This document shows, in pieces, positions 52,993-61,632 of a DNA stretch of 64,000 nt. This DNA comes from Bacteroidota bacterium (lineage in GTDB: Bacteria; Bacteroidota; Bacteroidia; Chitinophagales; Chitinophagaceae), in NCBI GenBank assembly GCA_005882315.1, contig VBAR01000001.1:2057736-2121735 (forward strand), written 5' to 3'. Made by a program: the position numbers and the translations under genes. The notes under the pieces were generated by a model. The model was not told the origin of the DNA. It was given only the letters and a program-made list of their open reading frames with translations, and made no database searches. Each line of letters starts with the position of its first letter. Position 1 is the stretch's first letter.

Positions 52993-54603
52993 ATGAAACA
53001 AATAAGTGCTAGAATATTAATATTGGGAATAATTGCTGCTGTAGCAATGCCTGCATGCAAAAAGCAATTAGATATACCTTCCCGGAATTCAATTGACGCA
53101 TCCATTGCATTAGGTGATAAGAATGGTATCGAGGGTGCAATTAATTCTGTTTATTCAATTCTAAAAAGAGAATCACATTATGGCCGCGATCTGTTTTCCA
53201 TTCCTGAGGCAATGGCAGATGTGGCTTTCGCCAATGGCCGTTCATCAAGATTGGTAAATGAAAACCGTAATACCAGCGGTGCAAATATCACTACCGCATT
53301 ATGGACAGGTTCTTATGGCGCCATCAATGAAATTAATCTTATCCTCGATGCCGCACCAGCAGCAAAAGGAGCTACACCAGCCGATCTAACAAGATGGGAA
53401 GGGGAGCTTAAATTTTTAAGAGCATTGTATCTTTTTGATCTCGTTAAAAACTATAGTTATATCCCAACCTTTACTGTTCCTGCACAGGATAAAGGTGGTG
53501 TGGTTATTAATCTCAAAGGATTTAGTAGTCCGGCTGATGCTGCAGCTTATTTTCCTGCACGTTCAACTAACGCAGAATGTTATGCACAAATAATGTCTGA
53601 TTTATATAAGGCTATTAGCCTTTTAGCTAATAATGGAAGAGGTAGTACAGGAAGTACAAAAGCTATAAGTTATGCCAGCAAACATGCTGCATTGGCATTG
53701 GGCTCAAGAGTAATGTTATATGAAGGTAATTGGGCAAAGGCTGATTCTTTTGCAACTGCAGCAATTGCTTTAACGGGTGGATTAGGTGCAATGACAACTA
53801 CAGGTAATTATGTTGCTGGTTGGAGAGCTGCTAATCATCCGGAAGCTATTTTCCAGGTATTGTATGAAACATTGGGCGAAAACCTTGGAGTTAATACATC
53901 ATTGGCTGCTACACATACCACTCTTTCTGCGCCGGGTGCAGCTTTTCTTACCAGGCAAGGACAAGGTGACTTGGTGCCGAATGCTTTTTTGATTGGTCAA
54001 TTAGGTATTACAGCAACATTCCTCACAGCAGCTCCAGCTTGCACACCAACTCCTTTTAATTTCAACTCAAGTTTATCAACCTCTGCAAATACAACTTGTA
54101 CGCCTGGCACACCGCTATTGCCTGTAATAACATATAGTAATGACATTAGAAACAGATTATTTGAATGGGGAACGAATACAAGCGGGCATTATATTGAATG
54201 CACTAAATGGTTAGGTAAAAGTGGCGGACCTAACTGGGATAATACTGTTGTATTACGTTGGGCAGAACTCTACCTGAACCGTGCTGAAGCAAGATATCGC
54301 CGTAATGATGAGCCAGGTGCATGGGCTGATTTGAATGTTATCCGCACTGCACGTTATACAGGTTTTGTTGTTCCAGGTGTTCCATTAACAGGCCAGGCAC
54401 TGCTGGATGAAATCTGGAAACAACGCATGCTTGAGTTTGCTTTTGAAGGCCATCGTTTCTATGATCTAAAAAGAAATGGTATCGCAATTGTGAAAACAAA
54501 CCCGGTTACAAATTTGCCCGCAACAGATTTTAAATTATTGCCAAGGATACCAACTACTGAAGTAGATGGTAATCCAAACCTGTCACAAAACTTCGGTTAT
54601 TAA
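52993..54603 (+). CDS. susD: SusD/RagB-family substrate-binding lipoprotein
   Basis: A 536-residue surface lipoprotein with lipobox MPAC (Cys near 22) and the TPR-like SusD fold. LDIPSRNSID opens the mature part; YLNRAEARYRR, WADLNVIRTARY and the closing RMLEFAFEGHRFYDLKRNG are characteristic. It pairs with the SusC transporter and is followed by a small lipoprotein 25 bases on. Substrate not evident. Confidence 0.95.
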   Translation: MKQISARILILGIIAAVAMPACKKQLDIPSRNSIDASIALGDKNGIEGAINSVYSILKRESHYGRDLFSIPEAMADVAFANGRSSRLVNENRNTSGANITTALWTGSYGAINEINLILDAAPAAKGATPADLTRWEGELKFLRALYLFDLVKNYSYIPTFTVPAQDKGGVVINLKGFSSPADAAAYFPARSTNAECYAQIMSDLYKAISLLANNGRGSTGSTKAISYASKHAALALGSRVMLYEGNWAKADSFATAAIALTGGLGAMTTTGNYVAGWRAANHPEAIFQVLYETLGENLGVNTSLAATHTTLSAPGAAFLTRQGQGDLVPNAFLIGQLGITATFLTAAPACTPTPFNFNSSLSTSANTTCTPGTPLLPVITYSNDIRNRLFEWGTNTSGHYIECTKWLGKSGGPNWDNTVVLRWAELYLNRAEARYRRNDEPGAWADLNVIRTARYTGFVVPGVPLTGQALLDEIWKQRMLEFAFEGHRFYDLKRNGIAIVKTNPVTNLPATDFKLLPRIPTTEVDGNPNLSQNFGY

Positions 54604-54628
54604 TTTTTAAAGTAGAAAAAAACAAATT

Positions 54629-55219
54629 ATGAAGAAACATTCAATATACTTACTTGCAGGAATAGCAGCCCTTGTGTTTTCTTCCTGTATAAAGCAAATC
54701 GATAAAACATTTCAAGGTGCGACAGTTGTAGAAGTAGATGCTACGCCACTCAACTCTGTTGCCACTGGCCAGACCTACCCGATCCTTACAAGAATAGCAC
54801 GTCATGGTATTCCGGTTGCAACAGCTGATTCAACATTGCGCCGTTTAAACGGAACAGTAAGAATTCGTTTGAACTTAGTTGGTCATCAAACAGGCGCTGA
54901 TCAGACAATCGGGTATAAACTTTTTTCTACCCCAATTGCAACTATAGCATTTCCGGCAACAGCAACAGGGCAGACACCAAGCAGGGTCGCTGCCACCTTA
55001 GCAGTTTCAAACGGGGTTGCAGGCACTCACTTTACAGCGCTTAGCGGATTATGTACTATTCCTGCAAATAGTTCATTTGGTTATATTGATGTAGCTATAC
55101 TTGATCCAGGTGCTACTGCAGGACAGGCAAGATTTTTAGGCATTCAACTGGATTCAACCGGTAGTTTAAAGCCTAACCCTAATTATAATAAACTGGGATT
55201 GGTAATAGACCAGCGATAA
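54629..55219 (+). CDS. Small surface lipoprotein of the SusC/SusD operon
   Basis: A 196-residue lipoprotein (lipobox FSSC, Cys near 20), rich in Thr and Ala with beta strands. Residues such as IRLNLVGHQTG and FTALSGLCTIPANSSFGYIDVAIL suggest an immunoglobulin-like or DUF4843-type domain often found third in Sus operons. I do not assign a definite family. It ends the operon, with a terminator 20 bases downstream. Confidence 0.75.
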   Translation: MKKHSIYLLAGIAALVFSSCIKQIDKTFQGATVVEVDATPLNSVATGQTYPILTRIARHGIPVATADSTLRRLNGTVRIRLNLVGHQTGADQTIGYKLFSTPIATIAFPATATGQTPSRVAATLAVSNGVAGTHFTALSGLCTIPANSSFGYIDVAILDPGATAGQARFLGIQLDSTGSLKPNPNYNKLGLVIDQR

Positions 55220-55239
55220 TATTTCCCTAAAAAACCCAT

Positions 55240-55275
55240 AGCAGGCTATTCTTTTTTGGATAGCCTGCTTTTTTA
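55240..55275 (+). terminator. Terminator of the SusC/SusD operon
   Basis: AGCAGGCTAT (55240-55249) and its exact complement ATAGCCTGCT (55260-55269) around TCTTTTTTGG, followed by TTTTTA. Confidence 0.9.
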
Positions 55276-55338
55276 TGAAGTAACTTTTGTCATTAGTAAA
55301 ACGTTTCATAAGTTTAATATCTCAAAAACTTTAAAACC

Positions 55339-55713
55339 ATGAAAAAATTTCTGCTGCTTGTCGTTACAGTGTGTGCATTTGGATTTGTAAATGCACAAAC
55401 TCCCTCACCTGCCGATTCATTAAAAGAATACACTGGCAAGTATAAATTTCCGGATGGATCTCCTTTTAGCGAAGTAAACATTACCCTTGAAAATGGAGTG
55501 TTAACGGCTTCATCGGCCGCAGGAAGTTCAGAGTTGAAGCGTCGTGATGGAGATGTGTTTGATGTGGTGGCTTATAGCGGCACAGCTATATTTAAAAGAA
55601 ATGATGATAAGAAAGTAACAAAGCTACAGATACAGGTAAATGATCTGGATATGGAAGGCGAAAAGGCGGCAGAAGGATCATTGTCAGATATTTTCTGGCG
55701 GTATAAAAAATAA
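55339..55713 (+). CDS. DUF3471-like exported protein, 124 aa
   Basis: A 124-residue exported protein (signal peptide 1-19, ending VNAQ). SLKEYTGKYKFPDGSPFSEVNI and VLTASSAAGSSELKRRDGDVF match the small lipocalin-like DUF3471 domain, often found as a tail on serine-beta-lactamase-type proteins. Here it is free-standing. Function unknown. A terminator lies after it. Confidence 0.75.
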   Translation: MKKFLLLVVTVCAFGFVNAQTPSPADSLKEYTGKYKFPDGSPFSEVNITLENGVLTASSAAGSSELKRRDGDVFDVVAYSGTAIFKRNDDKKVTKLQIQVNDLDMEGEKAAEGSLSDIFWRYKK

Positions 55714-55739
55714 TTCTTCTTATAGATAAATTAATTATG

Positions 55740-55770
55740 ACCGCAGTGACGTTTCGTTGCTGCGGTTTTT
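55740..55770. terminator. Terminator after the DUF3471-like gene
   Basis: ACCGCAG (55740-55746) with CTGCGGT (55760-55766), extendable by further partial pairs, then TTTTTA. It abuts the 3' end of the converging ABC-permease gene. Confidence 0.8.
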
Positions 55771-56978
55771 TATTGCGGTTGTTTGTAAAATTTATACAGA
55801 ATAGATTTTACCATTCTAAAATTTGTGATAACAGATAATAGAATAAGTACAGCAGCAGTGGCAGGCAAAGCCCAGTGAATAAAAGAAGAAAGTTCCGGCC
55901 TGTCATACATTACAAAATGATGAAAACCCCATTGCAGCAGTTGTGTGATAAGTAATGCAACCAGCACAACAATTATATAAACCGGTATAAATTGTCTGGC
56001 TACATTTTTACTCACCCATCCCGGTGAGTAACCTAATGTTAGCAGCAATTGCAGATTGTCTTTACTTCTTGCAATAAGCAGCTGCAGGTAAAATGAAAAT
56101 AACATCAAAGCAAGTACTACTACCATCAATCCAAAAAAACCAAGACCTGTAAATACTCCCTGCAATATCTGTTTCACCCTTCCGAATTTTGTTTTGTCTT
56201 TATTCAGGCGGTAATTTTTCTGTTCAAGATAATTGAGCAGTTCCGGGCTATTGGCATCTTTTGTTTTAAGATATAACCGTGAAGCTTTTGTAACAGGCTT
56301 GCTGGCAAAGTTGGTATTACCCCATTCCAAAAAAGTTTTTGGAACAAGAATGGAATTGATACGGTCGCTCAGTGCAACAATGGTCCCGTAAAATTCAATA
56401 GGGTTTTGCTGCCTGTCATAACAGGTAATAATAAGTGTGATAGATGAAACGGTTGCTTCAGATACCTGTGGTAAGCCATAACCCGGTGCAAATACATTAT
56501 AAATTTCAAGGAAGTCAGAAGAAACGATCAACGGTACGGTTTCCTGTCCCTGTTGCCAGCTAAAACTTGCGGGTACAGTATCAATAAAATCATTATCGAT
56601 TGCTTCAATGAAAAAATCAGTTTGAAAATTGAGCAACTTACCGGCGCTGAGTTGTAAACGGAAATCATTTGCTATCAACGGTGCTACTCCATCAATGAAA
56701 TTTTGTTTCTTTAATTCTTCTGCTTCTTCAACGGAAAACATATTCATTTCCGGTTTACCCATCGTTTCATTGCTCACAGCTTTGCGGATAGAGATAAAAT
56801 CATAACCGCTTTTTCTTGCAGAGGTTTGTTTTAGTAGTTGCTGCAGGTTTATATACATCTGGATAGAACAAAGCAGTAATAATACACCAATGCCTAAACC
56901 AAAATAGGAAAACCAGCGGCTGGTTGTATTTGTTCCGGTGAGGAAGAGAGGTTTTATATGTTTAAAAGAAGGTGTCAT
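55770..56978 (-). CDS. ABC-transporter permease (FtsX-like)
   Basis: A 402-residue membrane protein with one N-terminal transmembrane helix (about 23-45), a large extracytoplasmic domain (46-270) and three C-terminal helices (about 275-390). This is the MacB/FtsX permease layout. Sequence similarity is weak (only general features are visible), but the gene starts immediately after the ATPase gene with no gap, which supports the pairing. It is likely a lipoprotein- or peptide-related exporter; the cargo is unknown. Confidence 0.75.
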   Translation of the reverse strand: MTPSFKHIKPLFLTGTNTTSRWFSYFGLGIGVLLLLCSIQMYINLQQLLKQTSARKSGYDFISIRKAVSNETMGKPEMNMFSVEEAEELKKQNFIDGVAPLIANDFRLQLSAGKLLNFQTDFFIEAIDNDFIDTVPASFSWQQGQETVPLIVSSDFLEIYNVFAPGYGLPQVSEATVSSITLIITCYDRQQNPIEFYGTIVALSDRINSILVPKTFLEWGNTNFASKPVTKASRLYLKTKDANSPELLNYLEQKNYRLNKDKTKFGRVKQILQGVFTGLGFFGLMVVVLALMLFSFYLQLLIARSKDNLQLLLTLGYSPGWVSKNVARQFIPVYIIVVLVALLITQLLQWGFHHFVMYDRPELSSFIHWALPATAAVLILLSVITNFRMVKSILYKFYKQPQ

Positions 56979-57620
56979 TTACAGATGCAGCAATTTTGTA
57001 TAAGGGAAAAACTCGATTCGTTCAAGATCTGCAAATAGTATACATGCATTTCGTTGCTTTGTTTCTTCCAGTATCAGTTGCATGGCTTTTTCTGAATTGG
57101 CATTGTCCAGGTGACTAAATGGTTCATCCAGCAATAAAAAATCAAATGGCTGTAGTAATGCACGGATAATAGCAATACGTTGCTGTTCACCATAGCTGCA
57201 TTGGCCGCCCGGTGATTGCAGTTTATCAGCAATACCCAGCCGTTCTGCCATCTCTTTTATTTTTTCGGATTTGTGATAAGGGTTCAGTTGTCTTTTTATT
57301 TCCAGGTTTTCCAAAACAGTTTGTTTTGGAAACAAGCGAAGGTCCTGGAACACAATGCTGAGATGATCTTTTCTAAAACGGGCCATTTCTTCTATGGAAA
57401 ATTTCTTCAGATCATTTGAATCATAGCTGATGTTGCCATTGTATTCATGACGAAGCCCGTATAAAAAATGGATCAGTGATGTTTTACCGCTGCCAGATGG
57501 TGCAACGATCTTTACGAGATCGTCTTTTGTAAAAGATAAATTTTTTCCCCAAACTTCGGAGCTTGCCTTCCGCGATTCATCAAAATAAGTGGGGAGTAAA
57601 TTATTTATCTGCAACTGCAT
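56979..57620 (-). CDS. ABC-transporter ATP-binding protein
   Basis: A 213-residue LolD/MacB-type ATPase. Walker A APSGSGKTSL, Q-loop FQDLRLFP, a diverged signature CSYGEQQRIAIIRAL (Cys-Ser-Tyr-Gly-Glu in place of LSGGE) and Walker B FLLLDEPFSHLD are visible. The altered signature is noteworthy but keeps the essential Gly. It is cotranscribed with the permease, whose start codon follows the ATPase stop directly. Confidence 0.9.
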   Translation of the reverse strand: MQLQINNLLPTYFDESRKASSEVWGKNLSFTKDDLVKIVAPSGSGKTSLIHFLYGLRHEYNGNISYDSNDLKKFSIEEMARFRKDHLSIVFQDLRLFPKQTVLENLEIKRQLNPYHKSEKIKEMAERLGIADKLQSPGGQCSYGEQQRIAIIRALLQPFDFLLLDEPFSHLDNANSEKAMQLILEETKQRNACILFADLERIEFFPYTKLLHL

Positions 57621-57635
57621 GTATCAAATATAAAG

Positions 57636-57670
57636 AAAGCCACAAGTATTTATATATTACTTGTGGCTTT
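57636..57670 (-). terminator. Terminator of the phosphatase-hisS-DUF4836 operon
   Basis: On the minus strand AAAGCCACAAGTA, nine bases, TACTTGTGGCTTT, then CTTTAT. Arms at 57636-57648 and 57658-57670 pair perfectly. It follows the DUF4836 stop by 17 bases and precedes the ABC ATPase gene. Confidence 0.85.
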
Positions 57671-57687
57671 GCTGATTAAATATGAAA

Positions 57688-59373
57688 TTATTTTTTCGGT
57701 TTCAATTCAACAGGGGGCGGGGGTGCAACTCCAGCTGAATCCATTTTCGGGTAATCGTCCTCACTCATATGCATTGCTCCTGAAAATTGTTTTGCAATAC
57801 CACTTGCAAAATTACTCAGCTGCTTCAGGCTATTGGTATTTTTGTCAACCATATTTATTTCAACATGACTTTCTCCTACACCATCTTTCATTTCACCACC
57901 GTAAGCAATAATATTATCCCATATTTTTCCATCGCCGCCAAACATATTCATCATTCCTCTATCATTTGAGGTTTGCATTCCACCGATAATTTTTTTCAGA
58001 TCAATATAAAATCCAAAAGGATGGCCGCTTATTTTATTAATAAATTCTTTATCTGAACCAGCTCCGGTGCCAAATGCTGAGATCTGTTCCTGTGAATTGC
58101 CTGCAACAAACCAGTTGTCTTTGATTTCGTATTTAACGGTATTCAGCGCATCGGAACCGTTACCCATTTTACCCAGTTCACCCATAGCTTTAGTGCCAGC
58201 TGCGATCAGTTTGTCAAACGAACCTTTATTGCCAATAGAAGTGGCGAATAAAATTTTTGCATCCGGTGTATTTGACTTCTGTTTGTAAACCTGTCCACCT
58301 CCCAAATCAACTGACTTTTCTTTTTCTACCATACCAAAGTCAGTAACAGCGAGCAACAGATCACCTTTATTCGCGGCTACAAAATCGTCAATAGTAAAAC
58401 CGAGATCATTAAGATATCCGTCTACCATTCCATCTAAACCTAATAACTTGAGAAATCCTTTTATTCCTTCAGGCGGATAATTCAGCGCCAATGCAGCCGT
58501 TACATTATCACCCGGAATTTTTTTCAGCATTTCCGTATTCAGGTTACCGGCTTTGTATTTAGTGTAAAAATCTTGTAGTTCTTTATTGAAATATGATTTT
58601 GAGGTGCCAGTAATTTTTCCATTATCAAAATTGATGGTTACTGTAGAAATATTTCCTTCCATTATCGCTCCGGCTTTGAATATGCTGAGTTGCTTTGCCA
58701 TTGAGCCGCCAGTCAAGTTACTTGTAACATACATATGCATATCCCCGGTCTCAGCCATCATCGATTTGAATTTTGAGTTACCAGAAATACTATTACTGCT
58801 TTTCAGGTTATATGTTTCTTTCGCATATTTCAATATGCTGTCCGGAGTAACTTTTGATTCATCTGAATGCCGGTTCATGCCCGGGTTCATACCTGAAGCA
58901 TTTCCTACTATAATAAAACGGTCAGACTTCCATGTCATATACGAATCATCATCCTCACCAGCATAATTCATGTCGCCGTCTTTTTTTATTTCTACATTCT
59001 TGTCCAATTTCTTCAACATTTCTTCAAATGCTTTGGCATCTTTCAGTTTACCCTGGAAACAGACGTACATATGATTGCCGGAGGGTTTTATGAACATGTA
59101 AAAATCACTGTTCAGGTCAATGCCGGATGCTGCCGGATCTTCCAGCAGTTTTCTATGAATATCGCTTGAAGCTTCGCCGGAATTCATCATCTTGAACCAG
59201 TCGGATGATTTAATGTCATTCCAGCTTATTTTAGAGCTGAGAGATGCTGCATTGACATGCAATACCATTGCGGCATCTTCTGGTACCAGAATGTCTGCAC
59301 TTTTACTGCCGCAACTGGCAATAAAAAAAGAAACTAGGCTGATGATCAAAAGATTTTTAATTGTTGGTTTCAT
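57688..59373 (-). CDS. DUF4836 family lipoprotein
   Basis: A 561-residue lipoprotein (lipobox IASC, Cys near 21). The mature part opens with ILVPEDAAMVLHVNAASLSSKI, the typical DUF4836 phrase, and is a long soluble domain with many DK/SG-rich turns and a Pro-rich end (PPPPVELKPKK). The family is widespread in Bacteroidota; its role is unknown. It follows hisS by 10 bases in the same operon. Confidence 0.88.
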   Translation of the reverse strand: MKPTIKNLLIISLVSFFIASCGSKSADILVPEDAAMVLHVNAASLSSKISWNDIKSSDWFKMMNSGEASSDIHRKLLEDPAASGIDLNSDFYMFIKPSGNHMYVCFQGKLKDAKAFEEMLKKLDKNVEIKKDGDMNYAGEDDDSYMTWKSDRFIIVGNASGMNPGMNRHSDESKVTPDSILKYAKETYNLKSSNSISGNSKFKSMMAETGDMHMYVTSNLTGGSMAKQLSIFKAGAIMEGNISTVTINFDNGKITGTSKSYFNKELQDFYTKYKAGNLNTEMLKKIPGDNVTAALALNYPPEGIKGFLKLLGLDGMVDGYLNDLGFTIDDFVAANKGDLLLAVTDFGMVEKEKSVDLGGGQVYKQKSNTPDAKILFATSIGNKGSFDKLIAAGTKAMGELGKMGNGSDALNTVKYEIKDNWFVAGNSQEQISAFGTGAGSDKEFINKISGHPFGFYIDLKKIIGGMQTSNDRGMMNMFGGDGKIWDNIIAYGGEMKDGVGESHVEINMVDKNTNSLKQLSNFASGIAKQFSGAMHMSEDDYPKMDSAGVAPPPPVELKPKK

Positions 59374-59383
59374 GACTGTTTTA

Positions 59384-60958
59384 TTATAAATGATTATTAA
59401 AAGAGAAATCCGAAGTTAATTCTTCCCAGCTAATGTTTAATTGCTCACCGGTACTTAAATTTTTCACTGAGCAGCTTTTTGCCTCCAGCTCTTTACTGCC
59501 GAGTATCACAACAAAAGGTATATTCTTTTTTTCAGCGTATTTAAATTGTTTGTCAAATTTTACTTGTTCATGAAAAAGCTCGCAACTCACACCTTTGCTG
59601 CGTAGCTGTTGCATGAGTGCAAAAGCTGCTTTACTTTCTTCATTTCCAAGGTTGAAAAATAAAACCTGTGTTCCTATATAAATAGTAGCCGGGAAAAGAT
59701 CGAGTTCTTCCATTACATCATAGATCCTGTCCACGCCAAATGAAATACCAACGCCAGGAATATTGGGAACCCCGAACAAACCGGTCAGATCATCATAGCG
59801 GCCACCACCACCGATGCTGCCGATCTTTACTTCTGCCGGAGCCTTTGCTTCGAAGATAATACCTGTGTAATAGTTAAGGCCTCTTGCAAGTGTTGGGTCA
59901 AGTTTGATACCTGCCTGCCGGTCAGGCAGGTTTGATACAAGATCTTTAGTGTTATCAAGAACAGAAGATATATCATCAATTCCTTTTTTACCTGGATCTG
60001 AATTGCCAATCAATGTTTGCAGACCTGAAATAATATCTTCATTGCTTCCTGTGATGGAAAGATATTTTTCAACAATACTTACCTGGTCATTGTTCAAGCC
60101 TTTTGACTGTAATTCTTCTTTTACTTTTTCAAGCCCTATTTTATCTAATTTATCAATTGCAATGGTGATGTCCATCATCTTATCAGCGCCACCACAAATT
60201 TCTGCCAATGCAGTTAATATTTTTCTATGATTAATTTTTAATTCAAATCCTTTAATTCCCAATCGTGTAAACACTTCATTATAGATACAGGCCAGTTCAA
60301 CTTCATTCATCAATGAAGTGCTGCCAACGACATCGGCATCACACTGGTAAAATTCACGGTATCTTCCTTTCTGTGGTCGATCAGCCCGCCATACGGGTTG
60401 TACCTGGTAGCGTTTGAAAGGAAAAGTCAATTTAGTGTGATTCATGGCGACATAACGGGCAAATGGAATAGTGAGATCATATTTTAAGGCCTTAAAGGAA
60501 ATTTCATTTTTTAGTTTAGATAAATATTGATTGCCAATTTTTTTATCCTTTAGGGCAGCATTAAAAATATCAGCTAATAAACTAGGATTTAGATCCCATA
60601 GATTATTTTCAAATGGATTCTCTATGTTCTCAAACTCAGGATAGCTCTTTTTTACATGGATTATAAATTCAGAATTACTTTTAAAATAGTCAGCTAAATT
60701 TTTAAAAGCTTCGGTATATTCTTCTATAAAATCTTTTGAAAAAGGGTTTCCAGATTCCAAGACTCTAAAAATTAGTTTATCACCTTCTTCACCATACTTT
60801 CCCATCAATGTTTCAATATTTTCCATCGCTGGTGTTTCTAATGGTTGAAACCCGTAGAGTTCAAAAACATTTTTTATAGTAGAGAAAATAAAATTCCGCT
60901 TACGAACAACATCCGGTCCGAAATCTCTTGTGCCTTGTGGTAATGATGGTTTACTCAT
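59384..60958 (-). CDS. hisS: Histidyl-tRNA synthetase with two unusual insertions
   Basis: A 524-residue class-II synthetase. Motif 1 (LYGFQPLETPAMEN), motif 2 (VQPVWRADRPQKGRYREFYQCDADVVG), and motif 3 in GGGGRYDDLTGLFG with GISFGVDRI are all intact, as is LDPTLARGLNYYTG, so it should be active. Two insertions stand out. Residues about 71-153 form an 80-residue segment between LIFRVLESG and KALKYDLTIPFARYV, where I would expect only about 25. Residues 344-350 (LPDRQAG) are encoded by a palindromic repeat (59909-59931). The start overlaps the phosphatase gene by 4 bases (ATGA). Confidence 0.93.
   Translation of the reverse strand: MSKPSLPQGTRDFGPDVVRKRNFIFSTIKNVFELYGFQPLETPAMENIETLMGKYGEEGDKLIFRVLESGNPFSKDFIEEYTEAFKNLADYFKSNSEFIIHVKKSYPEFENIENPFENNLWDLNPSLLADIFNAALKDKKIGNQYLSKLKNEISFKALKYDLTIPFARYVAMNHTKLTFPFKRYQVQPVWRADRPQKGRYREFYQCDADVVGSTSLMNEVELACIYNEVFTRLGIKGFELKINHRKILTALAEICGGADKMMDITIAIDKLDKIGLEKVKEELQSKGLNNDQVSIVEKYLSITGSNEDIISGLQTLIGNSDPGKKGIDDISSVLDNTKDLVSNLPDRQAGIKLDPTLARGLNYYTGIIFEAKAPAEVKIGSIGGGGRYDDLTGLFGVPNIPGVGISFGVDRIYDVMEELDLFPATIYIGTQVLFFNLGNEESKAAFALMQQLRSKGVSCELFHEQVKFDKQFKYAEKKNIPFVVILGSKELEAKSCSVKNLSTGEQLNISWEELTSDFSFNNHL
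59909..59931. repeat. Palindromic element in frame within hisS
   Basis: ACCTGCCTG on the left and CAGGCAGGT on the right, separated by CCGGT, form a near-perfect palindrome that adds LPDRQAG to HisRS. The same element is found at 8716-8737 (intergenic) and 61006-61028 (phosphatase gene). Confidence 0.85.
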
Positions 60959-61476
60959 CGTTGCTGGTTACTGTTAGTCATTGAATAGTGAACATTGCTT
61001 TTAGAACCTGCCTGACCGGCAAGCAGGTATTTTTCTACAATGCGACTACATGCTTCATCGATCATTTTATATACTTCATGGTATCCTGGTTCTGGTCCAT
61101 ACCAGGGATCAGGAACATCCATGTCATTTCCGGGATGCAGTTCATTCATCAACAGTTCTACTTTTGAAGCGATGAATTTTCTCCCTGCGATCCGTTTCAT
61201 TTCTTCTACTACATCACCGGCCATTGCATAGATCTTATCATACACTTCAAAATCTTTTATACTGAAAGCTCTTGATCGCTGGCGACTGATATCAATTCCG
61301 TTTTTTAACGCTACTTTCTGCGACAGGTGATGTGGTGCTTCACCATTGTGATAGCCATTAGTGCCGGCACTTTCCACACTCCAATGCAAACCTGCTTTAA
61401 AAGCCTTTTCCTGCAATATGCCTTCGGCCAACGGGCTACGGCAAATATTCCCCAAACACACCATTAGAATTTTCAT
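60955..61476 (-). CDS. Low-molecular-weight protein-tyrosine phosphatase
   Basis: A 173-residue phosphatase. The P-loop Cys7-x5-Arg13 (VCLGNICRS) and the general acid Asp123 in VPDPWYG are both present. The core ends near residue 149, where family members usually stop. The last 24 residues, starting LLAGQAGS, are a foreign-looking tail encoded by the palindromic element at 61006-61028 plus flanking sequence. It leads an operon with hisS (ATGA overlap) and DUF4836. Confidence 0.93.
   Translation of the reverse strand: MKILMVCLGNICRSPLAEGILQEKAFKAGLHWSVESAGTNGYHNGEAPHHLSQKVALKNGIDISRQRSRAFSIKDFEVYDKIYAMAGDVVEEMKRIAGRKFIASKVELLMNELHPGNDMDVPDPWYGPEPGYHEVYKMIDEACSRIVEKYLLAGQAGSKSNVHYSMTNSNQQR
61006..61028. 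repeat. Palindromic element at the 3' end of the phosphatase gene
   Basis: ACCTGCCTGACCGG then CAAGCAGGT: same family as 59909-59931, one mismatch between arms. On the coding strand it gives LLAGQAG (residues 151-157), just after the conserved core. Confidence 0.75.
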
Positions 61477-61484
61477 GGCGCAAA

Positions 61485-61590
61485 TATAGTACGCAGTTTG
61501 CAGTCGGCAGCCTGCAGTCGGCAGTCAGTATCTTTCAAATCGAAAACACTCTGTTGACTGTGTATTGCTGACTGTCGACTTGATTGTGGA
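61485..61590. repeat. Imperfect short repeats before the tonB-type gene
   Basis: Built of GCAGTCGGCAG and GACTGTGTATTGCTGACTGTCGAC units, an imperfect inverted arrangement sharing CTGACTGCCGAC with the repeat in rluB. It separates the divergent phosphatase and TonB genes and would have to carry both promoters; I see no clear TAnnTTTG box. Confidence 0.55.
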
Positions 61591-61632
61591 ATTTGAAACA
61601 GGCAGCATCTTATAACTACTAAAACACCAGCC

